Part shown: positions 34,173 to 42,959 of the stretch, piece after piece | Layout: each line of letters begins with the position of its first letter | Position numbering within the stretch: position 1 is the stretch's first letter | DNA from: an uncultured Planctomycetota bacterium | GTDB lineage: Bacteria; Planctomycetota; Planctomycetia; Gemmatales; HRBIN36 | NCBI GenBank assembly: GCA_937944855.1 | Contig: CALFAY010000043.1 | Span: 1-64,000, forward strand | Reading direction: 5' to 3' | Length of the DNA stretch: 64,000 nucleotides | The notes under the pieces: generated by a model | Told to the model about the DNA's origin: nothing | What the model saw: only the letters and a program-made list of their open reading frames with translations | Databases searched by the model: none | Translations under genes and position numbers: made by a program

Positions 34173-34664
34173 ATGAGAATCGGGATCGGATGCGATCATC
34201 GCGGCTACGACGTGAAGCGCCGCGTCGTACCGATGCTGCAACGCGCCGGGCATGAGGTGGTGGACCTGGGCGCCAATTCGGAGGCGTCTTCGGATTATCC
34301 GGATTTCGCTTTCGAGGTGGCTCAGGCAGTCAGCAGCGGTCGCCTGGACCGAGGCATCTTGATCTGCGGCACGGGCATCGGCATGTGCATCGCGGCCAAC
34401 AAGGTGCCGGGTGTGCGGGCGGCCCTTTGCCACGACAGCATCACCGCCGAGATGAGCCGACGCCACAATGACGCCAACGTCCTGTGCCTTTCCGCTGATC
34501 TGCTCGGCGACGAAGTCATCGACCGGATGATCCGCATCTGGCTGGAAACCGAATTCGAAGGCGGGCGTCATGCCCGGCGAGTCGAGAAGATCATGCAGTT
34601 CGAGCAGCGTTACGCGCGCTGCCGTTCGAGCACGGAGCCGCGCCCTGCTCGACCTGATTCGTGA
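34173..34664 (+). CDS. rpiB: ribose-5-phosphate isomerase B
   Basis: Interconverts ribose 5-phosphate and ribulose 5-phosphate in the pentose phosphate pathway. The 163 residues carry GCDHRGYDVK at the N-terminus and the active-site segment ICGTGIGMCIAANK with Cys65, the residue expected to act in enolisation. A CHDSITAEMSRRHNDANVL segment follows, as in RpiB/LacAB proteins. It ends 12 bases before the S1-repeat gene. Confidence 0.95.
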   Translation: MRIGIGCDHRGYDVKRRVVPMLQRAGHEVVDLGANSEASSDYPDFAFEVAQAVSSGRLDRGILICGTGIGMCIAANKVPGVRAALCHDSITAEMSRRHNDANVLCLSADLLGDEVIDRMIRIWLETEFEGGRHARRVEKIMQFEQRYARCRSSTEPRPARPDS

Positions 34665-34676
34665 AGGACGCCAGTC

Positions 34677-36068
34677 ATGGCCGAAACCAGCTTCCCCGAA
34701 CAACCTGTGAATCCTCCGCTCTCGACGGAGCTGGCTGCTTCCGGCGCTGAACCTGCTCAAGCCGCTCCGGTCTCCGAGGGTGTTCCTCGTCCCGATCCTC
34801 AGGCTGCCGCCGTGCCGCCCCGCCCCGCAACCACGCCGGCCAAGCCGACTCGCCGCGACTTCGACGCCGAGATCGAGAAGCAGCTTCAGGAGGCCATGGC
34901 CGGGATGGATGTCAAGACCCTTCACGGCGAAGGGGGCGGAAAGAAGAAACGCAAGCACGGTCCGCCGGACAGCGGGCCCAGGAAAGCCCGCGTTGTCGCT
35001 TGGCATGCCGATGATGTGTTCGTGGACGTGGGCGGACGCACCCAAGGCGTCGTTCCTCGTTCGCAGTTCCCCGATTTTCCCGAGGGAAGGCCGCCGATCA
35101 ACACCGAAATCGAGGTCCTCATCACCGGCTTCGACCGCAGCAACGAGTTGCTCCTGTGTTGTCGGCCGGGATATGCCGAAGTCGTAGACTGGTCCAGCGT
35201 CGCCAAGGGGCAGGTGGTGGAGGCCCGTGTCACGGCTATCAACAAGGGCGGGCTGGAGGTGATCGTCAACGGCATCCGGGGTTTCCTCCCGGCCAGTCAG
35301 GTGGACTTGAATCGCGTCGAGGACCTGAATGCCTTCGTCAACCAGCGGCTCCAGTGCCTCGTCACGGACGTCAACCCCGCCGAGCGCAATCTGGTCGTCA
35401 GCCGCCGCGCCTACCTGGAGAAGGAACGCGAGGCAGCCAAGCAACGCCTGTGGGCGGAGTTGGCCCAAGGACAGGTCCGCTCCGGAGTCGTCCGCTCCAT
35501 CCGCGACTTCGGCGTGTTCGTCGATCTCGGCGGCGTGGTCGGGTTGATCCACGTCTCCGACCTGTCCTGGTCTCGCGTCGAGAAGCCGGAGGACGTCGTC
35601 CAGGTCGGTCAAACGGTGCAGGTCAAAGTGCTCAAGATCGACCCGAATAGCCACAAGATCAGCCTGGGCCTGAAGCAGCTTCAAGCGGACCCGTGGGCCA
35701 GCCTGGAAACCCGTTATCCGCCGGGTTCTCTGGTGACCGGCAAGGTGATACGCCTGGCCGACTTCGGGGCCTTCGTCGAACTGGAACCGGGCATTGACGG
35801 GCTGATCCACATCTCGGAACTGTCCCATCAACACGTCCGTCGGCCGGGAGACGTGGTTCGGGTCGGGCAGGAGGTCCAAGTTCGGATCCTGAAGGTGGAC
35901 CCGGCCCAGAAGCGGATTTCGCTCTCGCTGAAAGCGATGACCGAAGCTCCTCCCACCGAGGCACCGGCCAAACCGGCCAAGCAGCGCAAAGGTCCGCCGG
36001 AGCACCTGCGCAAGCCGCTCAAGGGCGGACTCGGCGATTCCAGGCCGCCCGTTCTGCCCAAGCCCTGA
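34677..36068 (+). CDS. S1 RNA-binding repeat protein (ribosomal protein S1-like)
   Basis: A 463-residue protein with four S1/OB domains between about 98 and 425, after a Pro/Ala-rich N-terminus and a helical segment (about 60-80). The last two repeats are the clearest (GVVRSIRDFGVFVDLGGVVGLIHVSDLSW and GKVIRLADFGAFVELEPGIDGLIHISELSH). The tail is basic and Pro-rich. With four instead of six repeats it is a short S1 homologue like those of many non-proteobacteria, so it may serve as ribosomal protein S1 or as a separate RNA-binding factor. It follows rpiB closely. Confidence 0.88.
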   Translation: MAETSFPEQPVNPPLSTELAASGAEPAQAAPVSEGVPRPDPQAAAVPPRPATTPAKPTRRDFDAEIEKQLQEAMAGMDVKTLHGEGGGKKKRKHGPPDSGPRKARVVAWHADDVFVDVGGRTQGVVPRSQFPDFPEGRPPINTEIEVLITGFDRSNELLLCCRPGYAEVVDWSSVAKGQVVEARVTAINKGGLEVIVNGIRGFLPASQVDLNRVEDLNAFVNQRLQCLVTDVNPAERNLVVSRRAYLEKEREAAKQRLWAELAQGQVRSGVVRSIRDFGVFVDLGGVVGLIHVSDLSWSRVEKPEDVVQVGQTVQVKVLKIDPNSHKISLGLKQLQADPWASLETRYPPGSLVTGKVIRLADFGAFVELEPGIDGLIHISELSHQHVRRPGDVVRVGQEVQVRILKVDPAQKRISLSLKAMTEAPPTEAPAKPAKQRKGPPEHLRKPLKGGLGDSRPPVLPKP

Positions 36069-36072
36069 ACGA

Positions 36073-36648
36073 TCACGAAGCCGAGGACCTTTCCGCCGTG
36101 GCTCGTGCCGGCGGAGTCTTGACGGCCTTGCTTTCAGCCTCTTCCTTGGCGTAGAGGACCAGACCTGCGCCGATTCCGGCCAGGAGAATGCCGACAAGGA
36201 GCTTCCACCCGGGCCATTCGGCGGGCAGGGAGAAATGGAAGGCTGATTCGCTGGTCGGATGCCAGACGAGACTGACTAGGACGTTGATGACGGGGGCCAG
36301 GGCGAAGATCAGCGGAGCGATGTAGATGCGGTCCTTGACCTCAGCGAAAGACGTGGCAAAGACGACGCAAATGGCGCCTAACGCCCCGGCGGCACCGGCC
36401 AGGCTCGAAAACAGCACGCCGTTGAAGCTGAAGCGCGTGTTGCCCGTTCCCCCGTTGAAGAAAAACCAGGCTAACGGAAATAGCACTCCAAGGACGAAAT
36501 AGGCTCCGCCGACGCAGAGGATGGCGGCAAAGCGATTGGCGATGCCCGGCGAACCGTCGCTAAGGCTCTTGCCTCCAAAGGCGATCAGCGGGACATAGGT
36601 TCCCCAGCACAACCCCGCTCCGATCACGAACGCCAGCCACAATCGCAT
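36073..36648 (-). CDS. multi-span membrane protein, transporter-like
   Basis: A 191-residue protein with about five hydrophobic spans (1-22, 40-62, 75-105, 110-130, 150-168) and a charged C-terminal tail. The pattern and several Gly-rich helices resemble half of an EamA/GRP-type drug-metabolite transporter. A full transporter would have ten spans, so it may dimerise or be truncated. No specific function is claimed. The gene is convergent with the S1 protein gene, 4 bases apart. Confidence 0.6.
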   Translation of the reverse strand: MRLWLAFVIGAGLCWGTYVPLIAFGGKSLSDGSPGIANRFAAILCVGGAYFVLGVLFPLAWFFFNGGTGNTRFSFNGVLFSSLAGAAGALGAICVVFATSFAEVKDRIYIAPLIFALAPVINVLVSLVWHPTSESAFHFSLPAEWPGWKLLVGILLAGIGAGLVLYAKEEAESKAVKTPPARATAERSSAS

Positions 36649-36823
36649 GATTAACCCTCGCTCGGTCTGCCGAACCCAGAAGTTGAATATATCGCCTGGG
36701 TCGGTGCCGGCCCAACCTCCGGCCTGGCCTGTTGATTCTTCATGAGTGATCAGTTAAGAGTACGAGTATCCTTCCAAGGTGACGATGCTTGCCACCCCTT
36801 TGTATTGAACTGCCAGGTGTTGG

Positions 36824-38011
36824 ATGAAATGGCTAGTTGGATGGGATAATCAAGCCGAAGCAGAACTTCTGGGCCTCTATCTCAACCTCGAAGACACGCA
36901 CACGGTGGTCACCACGGATTGCCGGGAGCTTCTTCAGCTGGCCCGCGAGCAGTCCTGGGATCTTCTGCTGTTTGCCATCAGCCCGTCGGACCCGGACGCC
37001 TCCTTCGATTTGTTCATGCAACTTCGTCAGGCTCAACCAGACTGTCCCATCGTAGGTGCCTGCCATCCCTCCGAGATGTTCCGGTTGGCTCGCTTCATGA
37101 CGCACGGGATGCGGTCCTATCTGCTCCGCGATGACGGGGGCGATTTCCTGTTCCTCATCCGTACTGCCCTACAAGGTGTAGTCGAGGCGGTAAGGGCCGA
37201 GCGAGAAAAAGTCGTCGCCGAGCGGCTTCGGGAAGAGATCGAGTCGGTCCGCAAACTCCAAGAGTCGATCATTCCTCGCGATCTGCAGTGCCCCGAAGGC
37301 TATGGTGTGTCTGCCCGGTACGAGCCGTCGCAGATCGAGGTGGTGGGGGGACGGCCTGTGGTGCTGGCCGGCGGCGATTATTACGACGTCTTCCGTCTGG
37401 ACGAAGATCATCTGGTCCTGCTGGTCGGCGACGCCTCGGGCCACGGCATGAAGGCGTGCATGGCCATCTTCACGATGCACACTCTGGTCCGCATGATTCG
37501 CGGGCAGAAGTATCGGGACACCGCCGAGTTCGTCTCCGAGATCAACCGTCGTCTGTGCGAGCAGAATATCTTGCGGGACGAGGGCGGGTTCATCACCCTG
37601 TTGTATGGTATTCTCGACTCTTGCCGCCACAGCTTCGAGTGGACCTCTGCGGGCCATCCCTCGCCGTTGCTGTTCCACAAAAAAAACGGCTGCGTCCAGG
37701 CCATTGGCAAGGCGCGGGATCAGGCGGACTTGCCGCTTGGTTTGTTCGCCGAGGCCGACTACCAGACTCACTGCATCGAAGTGCCGGAAGAGAGCCGTTT
37801 GGTCATCTACACCGATGGGCTGGTCGAAGCCTTTGCAGAGGCCCCGAGGCACAAGGAATACGGGATCGAAGGCATCGTCCGCACCTTGCGACGGACCGCT
37901 GAGCAACCCTTGCCAATCTGCCTCGAGGCTTTGTTCCAAGACTCCTACGCCCATACCGAAGGGGCCGGACGCCACGACGACACCTCAGTCGTCTTGCTGG
38001 AGCGGACCTGA
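36824..38011 (+). CDS. SpoIIE-type protein phosphatase with N-terminal receiver-like domain (RsbU-like)
   Basis: A 395-residue signalling protein. Residues 1 to about 120 resemble a response-regulator receiver, but the usual phospho-acceptor Asp environment is only loosely kept (WDLLLFAIS in place of the D-strand). A coiled linker (about 122-155) carries KVVAERLREEIESVRKLQESIIP. The PP2C/SpoIIE domain (about 160-392) has GGDYYDVF, GDASGHGMKA and TDGLVEAF, the metal-binding motifs of the family. It likely dephosphorylates an anti-anti-sigma factor. No partner genes are next to it. Confidence 0.88.
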   Translation: MKWLVGWDNQAEAELLGLYLNLEDTHTVVTTDCRELLQLAREQSWDLLLFAISPSDPDASFDLFMQLRQAQPDCPIVGACHPSEMFRLARFMTHGMRSYLLRDDGGDFLFLIRTALQGVVEAVRAEREKVVAERLREEIESVRKLQESIIPRDLQCPEGYGVSARYEPSQIEVVGGRPVVLAGGDYYDVFRLDEDHLVLLVGDASGHGMKACMAIFTMHTLVRMIRGQKYRDTAEFVSEINRRLCEQNILRDEGGFITLLYGILDSCRHSFEWTSAGHPSPLLFHKKNGCVQAIGKARDQADLPLGLFAEADYQTHCIEVPEESRLVIYTDGLVEAFAEAPRHKEYGIEGIVRTLRRTAEQPLPICLEALFQDSYAHTEGAGRHDDTSVVLLERT

Positions 38012-38048
38012 ACCCTCAGGACGCCGCGAACCTCTGGAGCAGATCGTC

Positions 38049-38507
38049 TCAGGTCATCGGCACCAGCGTCGGCTGCTCGATGCGCAGCCAATCAGCGTAG
38101 CTGATCTGCACCGAGATGGCGTGATCTCCGGCATTGAAATTGATCGTGTCATTGTCGGCCAGGGACGGATCGCAGTGCGTCGGCAGGCCGAAGAGACTGC
38201 CGAAAGGCGGAATCGCCCCCGGCGTCAAGCCGGTGAGTTGGCGGACTTCTTCGGGAGAGGCGAAACGCAGCGACTTGACGCCGAGCGCGCCGCGGGCCTT
38301 CTTGCCGTCCAGTTTGCGGTCCGCAGGGATGACCAGCAGAAGGAAACGACCGCCGGCCTTGACCACGAGGGCCTTGGCCCCGCTGCACAGCGGGGTGCCC
38401 CGCACCGCCGCGGCTTCCTCGCTGGTGAAGACGGGCTGATGCCGAAGCACCGTAAAGACGGCCTGATGACGGGACAGCAGTTCTTCGATCTGCTCGAAAA
38501 CGGTCAT
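38049..38507 (-). CDS. YbaK/EbsC-family aminoacyl-tRNA deacylase
   Basis: A 152-residue editing-type protein that hydrolyses misacylated tRNA, most often Cys- or Ala-tRNA(Pro). The family pattern is present: GAKALVVKAGG near 47, a Lys in GKKARGAL, and TPGAIPPFGSLF with the conserved Gly-x-x-x-P loop near 102. The ATG at 38505-38507 gives the normal length; the frame is open further upstream but lacks a better start. It sits 67 bases downstream of a coiled-coil gene on the same strand. Confidence 0.88.
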   Translation of the reverse strand: MTVFEQIEELLSRHQAVFTVLRHQPVFTSEEAAAVRGTPLCSGAKALVVKAGGRFLLLVIPADRKLDGKKARGALGVKSLRFASPEEVRQLTGLTPGAIPPFGSLFGLPTHCDPSLADNDTINFNAGDHAISVQISYADWLRIEQPTLVPMT

Positions 38508-38574
38508 GGCCGACGGGAAGGCCTCGTGCTCACAGGGACGTTGGCTGTCGAGGACTGATCTAGCGAAGAGGTGT

Positions 38575-39279
38575 TCATCGGCCACCGGAACGGCGGCGCT
38601 GGAGTTCCTCCTGCAAGCGGAACAGCGGTCCGAGACGTTCTCGAAGCTGGGCATCCCGTGAAGCCAGTTCCAACTGGTGCTTCAGCTCGTTCTGGAGCCG
38701 CATCAACTCGTTCTTCTGGCGGGCCAGGTCGGCCCGTTCGCGGGACATCTGGATTTCCATTTCCCGGACCTGGGCCATGAGGGCTTCTTCGTCCTGTTTG
38801 AGCTGTTCGCGTTCGCGCTCCAGTTCTTGATGCAGGGCGATCAGTTCCTCCTCATTGGGGACGGTGCTGCCTTCCGGCCGCCGTCCACCAGCTTCCTGCA
38901 ATTCCTGATGAAGCTGACGAATGAGATCGGTCTTTTCGTCGAGAAGGCGTTCGTAGTCGGCTTCCCGGGCCTGCATCTGCTCGATCAGACGTTCGGCCTT
39001 TTCGAGCCGGACCCGGGCCTGGTCGAGCAACTGCTTGAGCCGTTCGTTTTCCAGGCGAAGTTCCTGGACCAAAGCAGATTCCCCGGCCTCCGTGGAAGCA
39101 GCCTGACGCGGCTGGGGATCGGCTGCGTGACCAACATCGTGCAGCAGTCGCAAGGCTCGCAGCTGGGCCGAATCGTCGAGCGAGCCGTTGGCATCGGAAC
39201 CGACGTCGTCATGGCGCGGACGGTGGTCGGCGTCGGTCATGCGCGAACTGCCGTAGGACGGGGGTAAGGGATTCGCCAT
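38575..39279 (-). CDS. coiled-coil protein, unknown function
   Basis: A 234-residue, strongly charged protein. The first 65 residues are polar and disordered-looking. From about 68 to 225 a nearly continuous heptad pattern (LRLENERLKQLLDQARVRLE and similar) predicts a long coiled coil. No membrane span or signal is seen. The ATG at 39277-39279 follows GCGAGGAGA. It could be a structural or scaffold protein; nothing points to a particular process. It is divergent from hflX. Confidence 0.75.
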   Translation of the reverse strand: MANPLPPSYGSSRMTDADHRPRHDDVGSDANGSLDDSAQLRALRLLHDVGHAADPQPRQAASTEAGESALVQELRLENERLKQLLDQARVRLEKAERLIEQMQAREADYERLLDEKTDLIRQLHQELQEAGGRRPEGSTVPNEEELIALHQELEREREQLKQDEEALMAQVREMEIQMSRERADLARQKNELMRLQNELKHQLELASRDAQLRERLGPLFRLQEELQRRRSGGR

Positions 39280-39451
39280 GATCTCCTCGCTTCCAGTCCA
39301 AGCCGATGCGCGTCCTCGAACCGCTGCGTCTCCCGTGGGCCGACGGGGCGCAGTTCGGCAGGGCGACGGCACGAATCCTCTCACCGCAACTATAGCTTGC
39401 GATTTCGAGTCCGGCGCGAACCGATCCCTTTGCGGACGTCCAGGCCCTTAT

Positions 39452-39480
39452 TTGCATTCCGACTCAACCCTGTTTACAAT
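39452..39480 (+). promoter_or_regulatory. sigma70-type promoter of hflX
   Basis: TTGCAT (39452-39457), 17-base spacer, TACAAT (39475-39480). Transcription would begin near 39487, just upstream of the AAGGAGG ribosome-binding site (39496-39502), which supports the GTG start at 39514. Confidence 0.65.
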
Positions 39481-39513
39481 TCCTTCGAGGGTAGAAAGGA
39501 GGCCAAATCCTCG

Positions 39514-40821
39514 GTGCCCACGGAAATCCCGCGTGAAGAACTGACCGTGCGACGGGAACGGGCGATTCTGGTCAGCGTCGAATTGCCCGAGCGTCCCTGG
39601 GTTGGTTCTGATCCTCTCGAAGAATTGCGCGGCTTGGCGGAAACCGCCGGAGCCGTCGTCGTCGGCACGTTGACACAGCGCCGCGACCGCATCGTTCCAA
39701 GCACCTACGTCGGCAAGGGCAAAGTTCAGGAGCTGGTCCGGTTGGCCCAGGCCACCGACGCCGACGTTGTCATCTTCGATAACGACCTGACCCCAGCCCA
39801 GACCCGCAACCTCGAAGAGGCGACCGGCATCAAAGTGCTGGACCGCAGCGAACTGATTCTGGACATCTTCGCCACCCGCGCCCGCTCTACGGAAGCCCGA
39901 CTGCAGGTCGAGTTGGCCCAGCTGGAATACAGCCTGCCGCGGCTGCGGCACATGTGGAAACACCTGTCGCGGTTCAAGGGTGGCATCGGCATGCGGGGTC
40001 CGGGCGAAACCCAGTTGGAAGAGGACCGCCGCCTGGTGGACCTGCGCATCCGCGACCTGCGGCTGCGCCTGCACGAGGTGGAAGCCCGCAAGGCCCGGGA
40101 AGTCGCCAGCCGATCCGAGGAATACACCGTGTCGCTGGTCGGCTACACCAACGCCGGCAAAAGCACGCTGATGAACGCCCTCACTGGAGCGGGCGTGTAC
40201 GTCGAGGACCAGCTATTCTCGACCCTCGACACCCGCACCCGACAATGGCACATCAAGGATTGGGGCCGAGTCCTCCTCAGCGACACCGTCGGCTTCATCC
40301 GGGAATTGCCGCATCGTCTTGTGGCCTCGTTCAAGGCCACCCTCGAGGAAGCGCGTCAGGCCCGCCTGCTGTTGCACGTCGTTGATGCCAGCAATCCCGC
40401 GGCTGAGCAGCAGATCGAGGCGGTGCAACAGGTCCTCCGGGAAATCGGCTGCGAATCCAAGCCGCTGCTACTGGTGCTTAACAAGGTCGACCGCGTGACG
40501 GACCATTCCCAGGTAGCTTACCTGTCCAAGCTGCATCCATATGCCGTCCCCGTCAGTGCCGCCACGGGGCAAGGCCTGGAGCGGCTGGCGGAAGCGGTGG
40601 CGGCGACGCTCAGTGCCGATTTCGTCGAAGCCGAGATCGAAACCTCGGCGGCCAACGGCAAGGTTGTCGCCTATCTGCATACCCATGCCGATGTGCTCAG
40701 CAAGCAGTATCACGATTCCCGGATCGTCATCCGCTGCCTGATGCCGCGGCAGGCCGTGCATCACGTGCAAGGTCCGGATGTCACCGTCCGGATTCGGGAA
40801 CCCGCGGGCTTGACGGCGTAG
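39514..40821 (+). CDS. hflX: ribosome-associated GTPase HflX
   Basis: A 435-residue GTPase that binds the 50S subunit and splits stalled or heat-damaged ribosomes. The N-terminal HflX domain has STYVGKGKVQEL and FDNDLTPAQTRNLE. A coiled linker contains GxRGPGETQLEEDRR. The G domain has GYTNAGKST (G1), DTVGFI (G3) and NKVD (G4). A GTG start behind AAGGAGG and a good promoter is chosen over an upstream TTG that would lie in the leader. Its 3' end overlaps the convergent C45 gene by 41 bases. Confidence 0.95.
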   Translation: MPTEIPREELTVRRERAILVSVELPERPWVGSDPLEELRGLAETAGAVVVGTLTQRRDRIVPSTYVGKGKVQELVRLAQATDADVVIFDNDLTPAQTRNLEEATGIKVLDRSELILDIFATRARSTEARLQVELAQLEYSLPRLRHMWKHLSRFKGGIGMRGPGETQLEEDRRLVDLRIRDLRLRLHEVEARKAREVASRSEEYTVSLVGYTNAGKSTLMNALTGAGVYVEDQLFSTLDTRTRQWHIKDWGRVLLSDTVGFIRELPHRLVASFKATLEEARQARLLLHVVDASNPAAEQQIEAVQQVLREIGCESKPLLLVLNKVDRVTDHSQVAYLSKLHPYAVPVSAATGQGLERLAEAVAATLSADFVEAEIETSAANGKVVAYLHTHADVLSKQYHDSRIVIRCLMPRQAVHHVQGPDVTVRIREPAGLTA

Positions 40822-42001
40822 AGTCCGACTGCATCGGACGGTAGCTCAGCAATTCCACCACGTCCAGCTTGCGCAAGGGCAAGGCCGACGACGGGCACGA
40901 CCCCAGGGCGACGTGGAGCTTCATGTCGGCCGGCTCGAAGATCATGGTCTGAAGCGTCATGTCGCCGCCGTTGACCTCATGCAGCATCTTCTTGATCGCA
41001 TCCAGACCCAGCTTTTTGTGATGGTTGCCGTTCTTGACCAGGCAATCGAGGCGGTCGCAGGTGTAAACGCGATTGCTGACCTTCTCGGGGGCCAGCTCCC
41101 GTGTGCAGAAATGATTGGTGCAAGGACACAGACCGTCGGCGGGCTTGCGAACCACGACCCTCTGCGGCGTCAATTCAAAGACTGCACCTCCGCTGCGGTC
41201 GCAGACGGCCAGGTTGTTCCGGGTCGTCCGCTTCAAGGACCGCAACAGCTTCTCCGCCTCCTCGACGGTGGCGCATTCCTCAAGGATTCGTCGGTAGTTC
41301 ATGGCGTAGGGCGTGCCCTCGGGATCGTATTTCTTCGAGCCGTCGCCTGCCTCCAGCACCTCATGAACTGCCAGGCACAGCCCCTTTTCGTTGATGCCTG
41401 ACAGACAGCCGACCAGACCGGGGAAGCCCACCGAGACAAAGGCATATTTCCCCTTGGGCCGGCAAGCGAGAACTATGCTGTACTCCTGGAGATAACCGGC
41501 CGTGGGAAAGTCCAGGTTGCGGCCAAAGATCGGCTTGCCGGTGGCACTGCGATCCGGCTGCACGATCATCGAGGAGCAGGCGATCAGCTTCACGACATCA
41601 AACATGGTGTTGGCGGTGACCAGGCGTTCCCGATCCACGCCGGCCTGCACTATCGCATCTAATTCCCTCTTGTAGTCGTCGGGAAAGTTTCGCTCCAGCC
41701 GCTTGCCTGCCAGAACGAACAGCTTCCATGAAAACCCGGCGGAGAAGTGGTGCAGCACATCTTTCGGATAGTTCAGCAATTGGCGGCTCGGTTTCAGGCC
41801 CAACTCGGCCACCTGGGTGCCGATCTCCTCCGGCGTTCCCTCGACAAACAAGACGGGGACCTGGTTGATGTAGCGCAACTCCCCCTGACCATAGCGAGCC
41901 TCGGGGTAACGGAAAGGCTCCTTGGCCTCAACCCGGACGGCAACGGCCACGACACAGACCGTGGCGAGAAGCCAGCGCAACATTTTCCATTCACGCTTCA
42001 T
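40781..42001 (-). CDS. secreted C45-family (AAT-type) Ntn hydrolase
   Basis: A 406-residue protein with a signal peptide (hydrophobic about 9-22, VRVEA). It resembles the C45 acyl-CoA:6-APA acyltransferase-like hydrolases. Residue Cys in KLIACSSMIVQ, followed by GKPIFGRNLDFPTAGYL, matches the expected autocleaved N-terminal nucleophile and the R-N-x-D binding region. GINEKGLCLAV and CPCTNHF are further family features. The signal implies periplasmic action on acyl amides. It converges with hflX. Confidence 0.8.
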   Translation of the reverse strand: MKREWKMLRWLLATVCVVAVAVRVEAKEPFRYPEARYGQGELRYINQVPVLFVEGTPEEIGTQVAELGLKPSRQLLNYPKDVLHHFSAGFSWKLFVLAGKRLERNFPDDYKRELDAIVQAGVDRERLVTANTMFDVVKLIACSSMIVQPDRSATGKPIFGRNLDFPTAGYLQEYSIVLACRPKGKYAFVSVGFPGLVGCLSGINEKGLCLAVHEVLEAGDGSKKYDPEGTPYAMNYRRILEECATVEEAEKLLRSLKRTTRNNLAVCDRSGGAVFELTPQRVVVRKPADGLCPCTNHFCTRELAPEKVSNRVYTCDRLDCLVKNGNHHKKLGLDAIKKMLHEVNGGDMTLQTMIFEPADMKLHVALGSCPSSALPLRKLDVVELLSYRPMQSDSTPSSPRVPESGR

Positions 42002-42452
42002 GGGCCTTTTCCAGATCGAGTTCCGCCCAATACGTCCGCTTCTGACATCACGCCCATTATATCCGCAGTGCCAGTCCTTGCTTCGCCGAAAGGGAGCGCA
42101 ACATTTCGCAGGGCCAAGCCCGCCATGCGATCCGAACCAGCAATCTAGCCGGAAGTCATTGTCTGCCAGTCGCTTGCTGCACGCTGCTGAAACATTTCGT
42201 CATGGCATGGCGTAACAACTTCGCGCAACAACTCTCGAAAGTCGATTTCCTGGCTGGAAACTCCCATCGGCTTTCGGCCCTACGCTTGTCCAGCGCGCAC
42301 CCCGAACGCCAGGGACAGTCATCCCTATTGCAGCTTAACCCCAAGCCTTGGGCGTTGTCAGCGTCAGTTGTTTGTTTCGGGCCGCTGCGAAGTGCATCGG
42401 ACTGTCCGCCGGGGAATGGACAGGCAGAATTCCCGAAAAACTGTGACACTAC
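42002..42452. other. intergenic stretch upstream of the MerR gene
   Basis: About 450 bases between a divergent hydrolase gene and the MerR promoter. I see no gene, tRNA or strong hairpin in it. It should hold the promoter of the hydrolase gene, which I could not identify. Confidence 0.5.
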
Positions 42453-42480
42453 TTGACACTGACGAATTTGCTGCGATAAT
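42453..42480 (+). promoter_or_regulatory. sigma70-type promoter of the MerR / VIT-vWA unit
   Basis: A perfect -35 TTGACA (42453-42458), 16-base spacer, GATAAT (42475-42480) with a TG at the extended -10 position. Transcription near 42487 would exclude the ATG at 42486 and favour the one at 42516. Confidence 0.7.
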
Positions 42481-42515
42481 GGCCAATGGATCGTTTAGGT
42501 AGGACGAAGACACAG

Positions 42516-42959
42516 ATGACGACGCCGGAAGGTTTCGGAATCCAGGAGTTGGCGCAGAAGTCAGGCGTGTCGCCGCGGACGATCCGGTATTATGTCAGCC
42601 GGGGACTGTTGCCGGGTCCGCGCAGAGGGGGGCGCAACGCCTGCTATGGTCCCGAGCATCTGGAGCGCTTGCAAGCCATCCTGCGTTGGCAACGCGAAGG
42701 GCTGAGCCTGGCAGAGATCCAGGCCCGCTTGCAGCCCGCAAGCCCTGGGCGTGCAGCGGACATCCAGCCTCATCTCTGGTGGTCATATGCTTTAGCAGAG
42801 GATGTCGTGGTCGCTTTGCGTGCCGATGTTCCCCCGTGGCGTCTGCATCAACTAAGAACGTGGTTAGCCACTTGTGCACATCTGTTGCCTTGGTCCTCTT
42901 CTCACTCGGAAGCTGTTTCCCATGACGACGATTTCGAAGCCCACTGTGGAGCGCCATGA
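42516..42959 (+). CDS. MerR-family transcriptional regulator
   Basis: A 147-residue DNA-binding protein. The winged helix is at the N-terminus: FGIQELAQKSGVSPRTIRYY (helix-turn-helix) then RGLLPGP and RLQAILRWQREGLSLAEIQARL. The C-terminal 75 residues hold no Cys cluster of the metal-sensing type, so the effector is unknown. The ATG at 42516 is chosen from the promoter position; another ATG lies ten codons upstream. Its 3' end overlaps the VIT/vWA gene by 38 bases. MerR genes of this kind are often paired with VIT-domain genes in planctomycetes. Confidence 0.85.
   Translation: MTTPEGFGIQELAQKSGVSPRTIRYYVSRGLLPGPRRGGRNACYGPEHLERLQAILRWQREGLSLAEIQARLQPASPGRAADIQPHLWWSYALAEDVVVALRADVPPWRLHQLRTWLATCAHLLPWSSSHSEAVSHDDDFEAHCGAP

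Noticed and set aside
32997-36197. A 1066-codon open frame on the minus strand, with no stop, covering three genes
   Set aside because: It is the antisense shadow of the Sua5-phosphatase, rpiB and S1 genes in GC-rich DNA. The plus-strand proteins have clear family motifs; the antisense product has none.
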